Assembly: GCA_946807835.1 (NCBI GenBank) | Contig: OX327684.1 | Span: forward strand, 13,664,501 to 13,728,500 | Direction of reading: 5' to 3' | Length of the DNA: 64,000 nt | Source of the DNA: Ailanthus altissimus | Taxonomy: Eukaryota > Streptophyta > Magnoliopsida > Sapindales > Simaroubaceae | Shown: positions 12,401-24,414 of the stretch, one piece after another | How positions within the stretch are numbered: position 1 is the stretch's first letter | Layout of the letters: each line of letters starts with the position of its first letter | Translations under genes and position numbers: made by a program | The notes under the pieces: generated by a model | Databases searched by the model: none | Told to the model about the DNA's origin: nothing | The model's input: only the letters and a program-made list of their open reading frames with translations

Positions 12401-15188
12401 ATAAAGTACTATCTCCAGTTGCCCACAGATGAACAACAATCTGCATTTAGTTCAAAGTGTAAGATATGAGCTCACATTCCATGATAAGTACATCAATATA
12501 ACTTAGAAAATTTTGCAGAATTGCAAAAGAATAAATTCCAACATATTGCTAGTTTCTGTGTTTAAGTCAAGTTGGTCATACCATTAGCAAACTAATTATA
12601 ACATTTGTAACCATAAGAATACAATACCATATACTGGTTAGATATCTAAAGTGGATGGATAGTAAAAGCATAAATCTAGTGATTTTCTTAACCATGCTTT
12701 CAGATGGAAATACCTTGATGAGTCTATGCAGTAAAGAAGGAAAAGAAGTAAAAAATACTATAGAAGCTCTGAGCCTGGTTAAGGAGAAGGCTAATATTTC
12801 CGAGTCAGTAGCCTGATTCAGCATTAACATGGTGCTTCTCAGATAAGACTTGATCAATGGCCTCAAAGTTGTCCATTTTGAAGTATTCTTCAGTTCCAAA
12901 ATGGTACCTTTCTTGCAGTTTGTGGATGTTATACCCAGCATCCCACGAAATACTTCATCAGCCTCATGAAGCATGAATGTCAATATCTTGCAAAAAGTTT
13001 CACTGTCTTGAATTCTAGAGCTTGAGCCAGTATCAAGGATACCAGTTGATTCAGCCCCATAGTGGCATGCAGTTCGATACGCATTCAATAGACAAATAAG
13101 GGCAGGCACACTATTCTGCTCTTTAACTAAGGGAAACCAGGAACTAACGGCAGAGTTTGCCAAGAGCTTGTTCTTGCATGAATTTGGGCCATCCTCATCC
13201 ATGCCATCATTCCTTGTCTCATCTTCATCTGAATACTGTTATACAAAAATACATTGACAATTAATCAAATGATAAAACCAGCCAATACACATAAACAAGA
13301 TACGTTTTTCCTCAAACTCGTGCGGTGGGAGCATATTCATTTTGTATTCTAGTGGCTTAAACATTTTAGAAGAGAAAATCTCAACATTCTCAAATGTCAA
13401 ATACATGGATGAACCCATTGGAAAATATAGATTTTGAGAGAGGAAAAGGATTCAAAGTTTAAACTTAATTGTTAGTATATGCAACATCACTGAAATAACA
13501 CTTGCATATGAACATGAGTTATTTGATTATATAAGCACATCTGAACCAGCAAAAAACCCCTAGTCCAGAAATTATTTCCATGAGCTATACTCTCAGGATG
13601 GGAAAGACATTTTAAGCAACTTACAGCATCTTCATCTCTGAATGATTTGAGATCTTTATCACCGCTTTCCAAAAACCTGGAAAATTCTGGATCCTGAAAA
13701 TTTTCAAGTGAAATACTTCATTAAATGAGTTAATAACAAATTTCTATTTTGGCAAACAGATAATAACGAAATTTACCAGATATTGTACAACAGAGAAAAT
13801 AAATGAAAGACGGACAATCAGATCTACAAGAGAAACAACCTGTTCATTCTGTTACCTAGTTCACAAACTTTGAGGCAAATGCGAGATAAAAATAAGGCTC
13901 CTTAAGTGGCTATATACTGGTTTCAATTCCTTCACATTAATATTTTAGTATCTATCCCAAGAATATAAGATATTATGAAAGACCCTACCTTTGCTTTCAG
14001 TCTGTCCAATTGTTTCCTTTTATTCTCCAGTTCTAAAAGGATTTCCTGGTTCTGTAATGATGGCTCGCCAATAGCACCATTCTCTGAATATAAATTATTA
14101 CAAAATCAACAAATTTTTTAAGAGAAAAAGAATTTGTATTTGAAATAATTTAAAAACAACTGGTAATAAAACTCACCTCCTAGACGAACCTCACTTTCAG
14201 AAATGGACTTACAATTTGAGTCCTGATCATTAAATTATAACATCAGTATTAAAAAGCCTAGCAGAGGACAGAGGTGTCAATAAAACATTAACAAAAAGTT
14301 CACGCATGATAGGTCTCAAACCTCTGAAAGATATCCGTCACTGCCCGAATCATCTCCGTTCTCGTCACTACCATCTTCACTAAATATTGCTTCAAGGGAC
14401 ACGTCTTCAATATCTATAGCTTCAGGGTTTCTGAAACAAAATTGAGATTTTGTAAGAATAAAGTTGGAGAGTAATGTCTATCCTCTCGAATAAAATTTTC
14501 TTAAGGAGATGCACCTATTTTTCAGTTACAAAAGATACAATAATCAAATACAAATTAAAAATAAAACAGGATCAAATTACAAGGACTAATGATGCATAAT
14601 GGCACCAAATAAATAAGTACTTGTACTAATTTCAAGTTTTACCTTCTATTTGACAACTCTGCGGTATTTTCCTCTTTGCTTTCAGATGCATCCCGCTCAT
14701 TACCTACAGCAATTGAATTAGTACCAATATAACCAGCAAAACTATTTAAATCAAGCTCAAATTTAACTAGAATTTTGTTGATATACATTTTGGTGAAGAA
14801 AAAAAAAAGAAATTGTCCATTAGCTGAAGTATTAGCATTGAACTTTATTTGTGCCAAAAAAAAAATCATAAGATAAGCTCATATGAAGTTCATATTGAAA
14901 ATACTAGATATGTAAGTTCCCAAATCTTAGAAAACTTAAGAAAAATTTATTAGAAATGTGAAATTGTACCTACGATTTCTTTTAGAAAGAAAATGCTTAT
15001 AATAAGCTTTCAAATAGCCCCGGGAACTCCATTCTTATTAAAATACAGAGAAAAGAAAACCACGAATACAAATGCTTACTTTTAGAAGCTTTCTTGTTGA
15101 ACTTAGAATTGACCTTTCGTTTTCTTCTTGACACCGATTGCAGATTCTTCTTTGCGAACTTCCTCGCTTTCTTCCCGAGCTTTCCCAT
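9467..15188 (-). CDS. NOC2: Nucleolar complex protein 2 (NOC2/REBELOTE-type), 12 confirmed exons
   Basis: NOC2-family protein acting in the nucleolus and nucleoplasm in pre-60S ribosome assembly with NOC1/NOC3-type partners. I can splice twelve exons with consistent GT-AG borders and phase: 15188-15080, 14703-14643, 14430-14322, 14222-14177, 14083-13989, 13693-13625, 13235-12714, 12440-12138, 11981-11658, 11419-11213, 10502-10413, 10333-10236, about 678 codons. The N-terminus (MGKLGKKARKFAKKNL) is basic and suited to nucleolar targeting; exon 3 is acidic; exons 7-11 hold the conserved helical NOC2 domain (for example SWFPLVKEQNSVPALICLLN, LPLRRKCIECLNHL, QKKRDEVAFSPKDQQ). The end is unresolved. 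A candidate last exon, 9583-9467, encodes KKLKRKRGKQCSD and ends in TGA, but its phase needs one more small exon; otherwise a stop follows at 10141-10143. A probable 5' UTR intron ends near 15208. It is head-to-head with the cyclin gene. Confidence 0.9.
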
Positions 15189-15329
15189 ATTTTTTTTTTC
15201 AATTAAAAAATCCTGAATAAAATGCACATTAATATTCAAGTTAAATTAAAATCTGAAAAATTGAATTATCAGGTAATTATCAGTTAATAAAAACAACAAA
15301 AATAACAACTGAAAGAGAGCTGCATACAG

Positions 15330-15740
15330 ACTAGAGTATCAGCTGCTTCGGTTGCTCAACCGGTTCTTCTAAACATTGTTTCCTGTTGCCTTTTGAAAGT
15401 CACCACGCGATCAAATTGAAAATTCCAAAATTAAAGGGGACTTGCACGTAATTTAACTAAAATGAATTCTCACCCCGCCGCTAAAACCCTAGGGTTTTGG
15501 ATAGAGAAGAAGACAACGCCTTCTACGTAAATTCTGAAGGATCACGGGGTCTAATGAGTAATTTACCTCTTATCTTGTCTGTTTCCACGTGGCAAATTTC
15601 TGACAGTTGTTTTGAAGGCCGGGCCGCTTACTGTTTTTTCATTTTTTCTTGAGCTGGGCTTGGGTTACTTTGGCCCGGCTCACATTACCCGGGTCTTCCA
15701 CTTCCCGTAAATCTCATACGACAACGCCTGCTTCGTCGGT
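15330..15740. promoter_or_regulatory. Bidirectional promoter between the NOC2-type and cyclin-L genes
   Basis: The two start codons are 1.08 kb apart and both genes seem to have 5' UTR introns, so the transcription starts should lie inside this interval. It contains a perfect 16-bp palindrome AAAACCCTAGGGTTTT at 15483-15498, that is a telo-box (AAACCCTA) in both orientations. It also contains TGGGCT at 15655-15660 and nearby GGCCC-rich boxes (15617-15626, 15671-15678). In plants, telo-boxes combined with TGGGCY site II elements mark promoters of ribosome-biogenesis and proliferation genes. Which motifs are used here is inference. Confidence 0.65.
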
Positions 15741-15756
15741 GAAGAAAATTTTCCAG

Positions 15757-16240
15757 GTACGACTCTCTTTGGCTTCCTCAGTACTATTCATATTTTGATT
15801 TTAATTTTTCAATTTTTTGTAATTCCGTAACTATATTCCAGTTTTGATTGTCGAGAAAATTTGAGCGAAATTGAAGAAAAAAAAGAAGTTAGCTTACTTA
15901 TGTAGCTATTGTTTCGCTTTTTCCATGAAAGATTGACAAGCCCACATTTGCTTTAGTAGAACAACTTTATTAAGCTTAGGTAACTTGAGGCATTTCAGTT
16001 TTACCAGAATTACTTATTCTTTGTTTAGCCTCATTTTTCTCGGCAACCAAACAAGAATCTAGGGTTCATCAATTTTTAGTGTTCTTCTTTCTCTTAATTG
16101 TCTCGCTTACCAAACAGTTAAAAGTGAGTAAATAATAGCAAGTAAAGACTGTAGTAGTTACTTAAATAATAGCAAGTTTTACAAAGGTTTTTTTTTTTTC
16201 AATTATATGATATAAGAACCATGGATTATGTTGCTTTCAG
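15757..16240 (+). other. Probable 5' UTR intron of the cyclin-L gene
   Basis: A donor CCAG/GTACGA at 15757 and an acceptor TTGCTTTCAG/GTGG at 16240 frame a T-rich interval upstream of the ATG at 16271. There is no coding potential inside. Leader introns are common in this gene class; splicing itself is inferred. Confidence 0.55.
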
Positions 16241-16270
16241 GTGGTTGAAATTGGGGGATATTTAGCAAAA

Positions 16271-19200
16271 ATGATTTATACAGCAATAGATAATTTTTAC
16301 CTGATGGATGAGCAGCTACAGAACTTGTCTTCTAGAAAAGATGGCATTGATGAAGCAACAGAGACCACTTTGAGAAGTTATGGTTGTGATCTCATCCAAG
16401 AAAGTGGGATCTTGCTTAAACTGTATCCTGCCTTTAGTTTTATTTTATGTATAAGCATTATTTAGTATTTCGGCTTATTTTCTAATCTGGAGTTTTAATT
16501 TTTCAGTGTCATACTATATGCCGGTTCCATTGTTTCCTTTAATTGTATTACTTACAGACCACAAGCTGTAATGGCTACTGGTCAGGTGTTATTCCATCGT
16601 TTCTATTGCAAGAAGTCATTCGCCCGTTTTGATGTGAAGGTTAGTCTTCTTGGTGAGTGATTGTGCAAGCAAAGGAGAGGAATTATGTGTATGGTTTCCA
16701 TTTTGGTTGGTGAATTATGCATCTCACATTGTTTTAGACTCTTTTTGAGGTTTTGTTTTAAAATTTAAGATTTATCCTGGTCCCCAACACGGTGGTCTCT
16801 TGACAGAGAAATGAAGACTAATTGTTTTAATTCGATACCATTTGTTCGTGTCTCTCATCTAATGTCTTCATTGATGAGATGATATTTTGCAGATAGTGGC
16901 AGCTAGCTCTTTGTGGCTTGCATCAAAGCTGGAGGAGAGCCCGAGGAAAGCGAGGCAAGTCATCATTGTTTTCCATAGAATGGAATGTAGAAGGGAGGGC
17001 TTACCTGTAGAGCATTTGGATATATTTTCAAAGGTTAGAAGCCCATACTTTTTGCATATCTAGTAAACTGTGTTGAAGCATATGGTTTTCTTCTTTTTGG
17101 CTGAAAGCATAGGTTTTTTCTTCATTTTCTGTGCCAATAACTGAACTGGCGACATAAGTGGTTAGATTAGCCCTTTACGTAATTTTTGCACTTATAGAGA
17201 TCCTACTTTGCTTCATACAGAGTTTAGTGGATTAGTTTCTAAGCATCTCTTTACTTATTTTATGAAGAAATTTAGAAATTTACAGATTTGAAAGTGGAAT
17301 TGAGCAGAACAGAAAGACATATATTGAAAGAGATAGGCTTCATTTGTCATGTTGAACATCCTCACAAATTCATATCAAACTACCTTGCCACTCTTGAAAC
17401 TCCTCCAGAATTGAGACAAGAAGCTTGGAATCTTGCAAATGATAGGTATTTCTTTCAACAGAACTGCTTTTTAGTATGTTTTCATGTTGCTATGCCAATC
17501 TTCTTTCAGTACTTGGTTTATCCCTGTAATTTTTCATGGATGCTTAGTTGGTGTTAATTAATTTTAGAAATCACGTGTTGTTTCTTTTATACTTGTCCAT
17601 CTCGATGTTTGGGAGCTTTATTGCCCCTTCTTGATGGATGTATGCGAGATGTACCAGTGTTTTATGTGAAGCCTCAAATGAAGTAGAAGTATGGTACACT
17701 AGTCAAATGTATGTTGATTCATGTTCATTTCCACAAGCCTATTAGAATTTTTAAGTCTCAAAATTGAGGAAAAAAGAGAGAGAAACATTTTGTTTTTCTT
17801 TTAGAAGGAGAAGGCTATTTGGAGGAAGGAGTATATGTTCATTGAATACAGTATTGAACCAGAGAAAACCTGTGTAATATGCTAGAAAAGCATCCATCTG
17901 CTTCATGAAAAAGAAAGTATATCCTTCTAAGTAGCTTGGGATTTTCTTTCGGGGACTGATAAATTTGGCTAAAGAACATTTGAAAAACGTAGAAGGTGAA
18001 TGAAACAAACTAGATCCGGGAAACTCAATTTCTTTTGAAGGGGATGGTATGGTGAAATTTTTTGTTGTTAGCTCATTCATGTGTTGGTGGACCTATTGTA
18101 TTTGTGATGCTTACATGAATGCCTATAAAATTGCTTGTAGTGTTCTGAGATTTTATTAGAAGTAGCTGTATTACTACATTATACTCTAGTTATTGTTTAT
18201 GTAGAGTTTTCTCCCAGATTTTCAGTTATCTGTTTATTTGCTATATGATATTTATCTTCTTTTTTTCCTCCCTTTTAAAGAGGCTTGGAATGTATCTATT
18301 TGATTGCTGATTCTTTGCTGACAGGAAAAAAAAAGGTCATATGGATTTGAGAACCATTTATCATGCATTATGTTTATAACGTGGGAGATATTATATGAGC
18401 TAAACTATTGACTTTTGTGCATGAAGACACTAAGACATGAAAATGAAATTTTAAAATATTTGACCAGTTTCATTTTAGTTAGCTTGTCTTTGAAATATTT
18501 TAATAAACTTTATAATATTTGGAAATAATGTGAATATCATGCCTGTTTTTCCTATTAGTTTTTGTTGTTCCATTGTTTGTGGTCATTATATCTTCTGCTC
18601 AAGTATTGATCTTTGCATTATTTTCTTTTTCTCGGTCCAATTCTTTATCCATTCTCTCATTTGGAATATTTTTTATACAACTTTGTGTGTCTGGTTCAAG
18701 AGCGAGGTCGTGGCTTGCGGGGTTGTATATGCTGCTGCTCGTAGGTTTCAAGTGCCCCTCCCTGAGAATCCTCCTTGGTGGAAAGCATTTGATGCTGAAA
18801 AATCAGGGATTGATGAAGTTTGCAGGGTTCTTGCTCACCTGTATAGCCTTCCCAAGGCACAGTACATTCCAGTCTTTAAGGATGGAATACCCTTCACATT
18901 TTCTAGCAAGTCTGTGAATTCTCAACCTCTGTCAACTCCAAAGGTGATTCTATTTCCCTATTGTTGTAGTTTTTGTGGATTGTTTTACCACGCTAGCATG
19001 TGGAATTAAATGAGTCGAGCAGCATTTACAAATCTTTCCCTGTTTTGCAGGAAGATCCCCACAGTAGCCCTCCAGCTAATAATGATGCCATGGTTCCAAA
19101 GGAAGCTTCAGCACCTGTTAATCCTGATTTCGGCGGATCCATGGGTTCTGTGATAAAGGGAGCCCTGGAAAAGCTGAAAGAGTCTAAGAAGAGTGACGGT

Positions 19201-19823
19201 GAATCCAAGAACATGTCCTCTGAGGGAGAGGCAAGAGAAGAGCCAATCCAGAAATCCAAGTCTGAGCACAGGACAGAGGCAACTGGTGAAAGGAGCAAGG
19301 ACAGAGACAGGGAGAGGGATAGAGATAGAGATAGAGAGAGGGAGAGAGACAGGGACAGAGACAGAACAAAGAACCAGGATCGTGATAGTGGCAGAGACTC
19401 TGACCGGGAACGAGACTGAGAGGAAAGCGATAGAGACAGAGATAAAATCAAGGATCGAGGTCATTGTTCTAAGGATAGGATGAAGGATTCAGGTGAGTTT
19501 ATCAGCATCTTTCATTGTGAGGGACCTGCACCCAAATTATACTTATCGCAACATTATGTTGATATATTTCTGATTTTAATTATCCCATCTGGCCTTTTTA
19601 TTTGTTCCAATCTTCTCTTTTGAATGCAGGAGGACATTCTGAGAAATCAAGACATCACTCATCACGTGGTAGCCATTTTTTTAAAAAAAAATTCCTCATC
19701 TCATAATTAATTTTTTTATTACAGTTCTATAACCTGAATATTTCCCCACTTCCAGATCATGACTACCATGGTTATTCTTCTTCGAGGGAGAAGTACCGTC
19801 ATAGACATTATCCGTATGCTTAA
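16271..19823 (+). CDS. CYCL1: Cyclin-L (RS-domain cyclin), with damaged intron 4 acceptor and premature stop
   Basis: L-type cyclins pair with CDK11-like kinases in nuclear speckles and influence splicing. Exons: 16271-16422, 16558-16639, 16893-17033, 17276-17445, about 18670-18943, 19051-19492, 19630-19668, 19756-19823. Exons 1-5 hold the two cyclin folds ([63 protein letters not shown]). Exon 6 is an RS-like domain of alternating Arg-Asp/Glu pairs. Two faults are seen. The expected acceptor before exon 5 reads AT at 18668-18669 with no nearby AG in the right phase. An in-frame TGA lies at 17 codon-triplets before the end of exon 6 region (19417-19419), although the RS frame continues intact to the TAA at 19821. 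The first residues of exon 5 also depart from the family (Trp where Arg is usual). The protein may be truncated, or the locus a recent pseudogene or a sequencing artefact. Confidence 0.8.
16423..16557 (+). other. Candidate U12-type (minor spliceosome) intron in cyclin-L
   Basis: The donor reads GTATCCTG, one base from the U12 consensus GTATCCTT. The acceptor at 16557 is preceded by TTTCCTTTAAT, similar to the U12 branch site TTCCTTRAY, with the branch A about 16 nt from the AG. There is no long pyrimidine tract between it and the AG. The other introns of this gene have ordinary donors. Judged from consensus only. Confidence 0.5.
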
Positions 19824-21525
19824 ATCAGTCGTCAAGGTTTGCCGTTTGTCTCTAAACATTAGCTGTATGCCACCTGGTTAACTCAAGATGATTAACATTC
19901 AGAAGACAGGGAAAAAAAGATGTTGCATGTGGGGTATTTTAGTAGTTGAAGTACAAGAACAGCAGTGTGATTAAATCCATGTCTCTATATATCTGGCCGG
20001 CTAAGTTTGATCTTGGCCACTCATATGTGGAGGGCAAAGCAGATTCCTACCTGCCAATAACAGCTTGTCTCATTATGGATCGGCATCTTAGTGAAATTTA
20101 TGTGAAGTTGCCAATCCCTTTATATTATTTCTATGGAAATGGTACAGCCTTATCTGTTATATGCCAAGCTGGAAAGTGCAGAGGGTTCGGCGATCCTGTG
20201 CATTTAAATTAAAGTATTATTCTGTGGGCGTCATTCGGGATATGTATTGAAAAAGTAAATTCAAACATTAAGGGTTCATCACTTGGAATTTTTAATAAAT
20301 CTGTCAGGACCTTACCTGTGTAGTATTTTTATATATTGTGGCATAGATTCAATGGTCATTTCTTTATCCAAATAGATGGCTATTTGCTAATCTTGAATTT
20401 AGGATCATCTTGAGCTTCGATATTTTGAATTGTTGAGTTTCGCCCACCACTTCAGTGGAAATTTATTGTCTCACATGAGGAGGCAAGGTTTAAAACTCTA
20501 TGATTGATATGTGGGTGTGTCATTGAAGCTCAAAATTGTATTATTTCAAATCGGTCCTCGTATGTGTCCGATTAAAATTGAATTGGCACGTTGAAACATA
20601 TGTTTCAAATGTGGTAGACATAAATTCATGAGAAACTATCGTCAAAAATTTAGGTTATTTAACTAATTTAGTTATAATTTAAATTTTTTAATTTATTTAA
20701 TTAAAAGTAATAAATTTAGACAAAAATATTCTTTTAATATTTCAGCAGTATCTGCAGTAAATAGTGTCATTATAATACAAACTTAATTGGTATTTTTTTT
20801 ATAATACAAACTTAATTTGTATTTTTTATTAAAATTATATAAGAAATTTTTAGAAATAACCTTAGAATTTTATAAATATATATATTTGATACATTAAGAG
20901 GGAGAAATCGAACCTATAATTTAAAGAATGCAGTAAGTTTTTAAACCACCAGACCATTTTAAGCAAGTGTTATAAATATACTTTTTTAACTACATTTAAA
21001 TTATCTATTATTTATTAGTTAAATAAACTGTAAATAAATATATTTGCCCTCTTATGCATCATATAATGTTAAATAAAATATTTGAACTCAAATCTAACAA
21101 ATTCAAACTAATTTGAGCCAATCCATCTCTAAAAATGCATTTTAATATTCAGATCTCTAAATAAGTAGATTTAAAGTAGTTGCATTGTAGAAAAAAACTA
21201 AAAAATGAAGTGACAAAAAAATTGAGTGCTGCATCGCATGGAATTATCACAACCTCGTGATGCTATAGCCGAGATGCCAACAATCGCTTCTTGAACCTAT
21301 GATGCGACGATTGAAATGCAATTGTTGGCATCTCAGTCATAATCTAGGCCACGAGATGTAGCATTTCAGCCAAGGCATCTAAGATCCAAGATGCCTTGCC
21401 GAGATGCCATTGTGGCATTGGGCTCGAGATGCCATGGTTGAGATGTGCTAGACTCAGAGAGTTCGGTACGTAACTCTAAATAAGCCATTTTTTTTATCAA
21501 ATTTGAACATTTTTTTAATCATTTT
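19824..21525. other. Cyclin-L 3' UTR and intergenic DNA
   Basis: The first few hundred bases are probably cyclin-L 3' untranslated sequence. An 88-codon open frame at 19946-20212 has no recognisable similarity and is not called. From about 20540 the sequence is AT-rich. A structured block at 21230-21470 is listed separately. Confidence 0.5.
21230..21470. repeat. Cluster of inverted repeats built on GAGATGCC
   Basis: The octamer GAGATGCC or its complement recurs at least five times. One large imperfect inverted repeat pairs about 21256-21288 (CTCGTGATGCTATAGCCGAG... ) with about 21316-21355 (...GGCATCTCAGTCATAATC). A second, perfect one pairs AAGGCATCT with AGATGCCTT around 21376-21401. It is more GC-rich than its surroundings and lies directly beside a solo LTR. 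Confidence 0.55.
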
Positions 21526-24414
21526 TGTCACGCTGCAGACCTAAAAGATCCGACACACGACATAAATTATATTCATTCAATAATGTGCACTCATAAATAA
21601 TAATACATAAAATTCTAAACTTTAATTTAACATAGAAATCCTTAGCACACATACAATCTTAATGATTCTAGTATATTCTTAAATTCTTATTTATAAATTG
21701 GTCTCATGTTTAAAATATAAATATAAACATAAACATTTATTGATAATATTTAAACATTCATTTCAATTTTTTCAGAATTATAATAATTAAATTATGATTG
21801 GGGCAATTAGTAAACCAGAGATATGCAAAGTTTTCTCAAAGATTAACACTCTACTACGTCACCAGTAGCAACTTTGTTACTAAAAACTCAGAATATATTC
21901 ATTGTAAATTCTTACTTAAAATCAACTCATAACCATACTTGGTGAAACTTAAACCAAATATAACCATACACAATAAAATAATACATAAGTATTTATTCAA
22001 TAGGGACAAATCAAATATCTTAACCCACGTGTCCCCAAATAAAATACTCAACAACCTAGCAACTTAGGGAATCCAAAGAATAGCAGAAGTCTTGCCAAAT
22101 CCGCTAAGCACACATGTACCTTATTTACCTGAAATCACCATAAACTATAATGAGTATAAAACTCAATAAGCATGTTAGTTTTTCATATATCAAATATAAA
22201 TACATATATGTACACAATGCATGTGTATGATATGCTGTGATAAATCATAATCATAATCTTATCAAATCACATGTCAGGTAAGCGCTTACACATTCTTTCA
22301 AAATATATAATAAGAATATCATCACTCAACTACTACTTAGTAGGACTTTCATATCACATATCACATAATGAGCCAAATGTCACTCGTAGCTGACATACCG
22401 TATGAGGGGAATAGTATAAGTGAGGTTTTAAATTACACATATATAATGCTCATGCCCGAAGATAAAAGCCAAACCCTCACCCTGATCATTGGTGAGTCCT
22501 CTCACATGCACTAATACGCCACTACACGAATGTGATGACTCACTCTTCCTTTAGGTACCACTAGGATCCTCCCTACATACGGAACACATAACATATATTA
22601 ATCCCGAAGAAAATGTCATACTTAAAGGCTCCACAAATCACATAAGATGCATATTAAGTCAACAATGAGTTGAAGCATCCTCAAAACACAAAACGTATCT
22701 CATGGACATTTTCCACTTCAAAAGCTTTCTTTGTTAAACACATTTCATTTTGAAAGCTCACTTTCATAAACACATGTATGTCCATACTCAATGTCAATGC
22801 TCACATTCATAAACATATATCTTTCACATTTCATATCAAATATACTTTGACATAACATAAACATATTTTTAAACACATTTACAAAATCATATATAGACAA
22901 TTACTATGCTTATTGTGATTTCAGTAAAAGTCTAGTATACTTACCTCTTAGCACTTTCGGGTACAAGGCTTAATTCTCCTTAACCTATCAATGGAGATTA
23001 ATCCTTTCATAAGCCTCACAATTCACACAAAATACTTTAAATAGCTTACAAAATTATACATATTGCACTTATCACATCAAATTGGTCTAATTACTTGGTT
23101 TCTCAAAACCTATCATTCTGACCACTTACACTTAACAAAATTTTCTTACACATCAAATGATGTCCAATTACTCCAAAATTAGAATATATCATTCTTGACT
23201 CATATATCCTTCTTATATATGAATATTATATCATAATTCCTACACAATCCATTCCATAAACACCATCAAATCCAAACTATTAACCTGACAGGATCAAGAT
23301 ATTTGTTGAACAGTATTCAATCTCTCAATTTTATAAAATTATATACTAACTCAAAAATTATAAAAGTACCACAGAATTACTCTTGACACATATCTCAATC
23401 CATGATAAATATTTCACTTCAAAATTACTGCCAAAAGTATTTCAAAACTATTTTATTCTATAACATTAAAAATTTGTTAATCAAATACTGCAATGAGCTG
23501 ATACACTTTTGAAAAATATAACAATTTAACCACATTGATATAAATTTTCAATTCTAAGTATATCATATTCGACATATAAAATTATCATATTCCATAAATT
23601 CATAATTTTTCAAGATTATTCAGCAAATTAAAAATTATTTGTCACTGTATCATACTGTTAACACCAAAAAAATTTAGAATTTCAAGGTCATTTTGGTAAT
23701 TTCACTATAAAATCAATTTCTGAAATTTTTAATCGATTCAAAGTCTCAAATGATTCTAGACATGTCGAATTTTATATACTCAAAATTCAAAACCATAATC
23801 GAAGTACAAAAATTTATAAAAGTTTCGGATCAAGAGATTATCAAGCAGAAATTCTGCAATTCATCGTGATTTATCAAGCTATCTACATAAATCATCATCA
23901 ATTCTCACAATATCTTACAAAATTCACATCAAATCCTCAATTGCACATATTTGCAAAAATTAAAACTTAAATAAATTAACTAAATTAATACCAAAAAATT
24001 AAGAAAGGGTTATAATATACCTCTTAAAGCTTAAATTCTAACTTTCTTCTTTTTCTTCTTTTTCTTTTTTTTCTTCTTTTTCTTCTTTTTCTTCTTCTCT
24101 TTCTTTCCCCTTTCTTTCTCTCTTTTCTCACTCTAAAAGAGGTGGCTCAACCAAAATGAGTAAACTAGAGTTTCAAAAGTGTATTTTTATACTAAGAGGC
24201 TAATTTTTAGTAACTACAAATTATTATAATTTGGTCCCTAAAATAAATCTAAAGTCTTGCAAATAAACCCAATACTAATATTATGTCCTTAACCTATACA
24301 AACACTACTAATAACAATACATAAATCAAGTATCACCCACATACAAATAAAATATGTATATTTATATATATATAAATATTTATTCTTACTGGTTGTGGAT
24401 AAGTAGTTACTACA
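21526..24414 (-). mobile_element. Solo LTR (probably Ty3-gypsy), 2889 bp, TSD ATTTT
   Basis: The segment starts TGTCACGCTGCAGACC and ends GTAGTTACTACA, a TG...CA unit, and is flanked by ATTTT at 21521-21525 and 24415-24419. A related unit lies in opposite orientation at 56723-59327. The shared features include the TGTAGTAAC...TTATCCA start (in minus sense), a TTCTTCTTTTTC tract (24040-24110 here) and GTGACA end. There is no internal coding or primer site, so it is a product of LTR-LTR recombination. Assignment to gypsy rests on LTR length and style only. Confidence 0.85.

Noticed and set aside
14970..14980. Possible 9-nt microexon in the first NOC2 intron
   Set aside because: It would introduce an in-frame stop; direct splicing to 14703 keeps the frame.
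18690..18700. AG at 18699-18700 as a rescue acceptor for cyclin-L exon 5
   Set aside because: Joining exon 4 to it gives the wrong reading phase for the conserved cyclin sequence that follows.
19026..19464. Long minus-strand frames rich in Ser/Leu over the cyclin-L RS region
   Set aside because: They are the antisense of the Arg-Asp/Glu repeat, whose low complexity leaves other frames open.
19946..20212. 88-codon open frame downstream of cyclin-L
   Set aside because: No recognisable domain; it lies in the likely 3' UTR and begins without supporting context.
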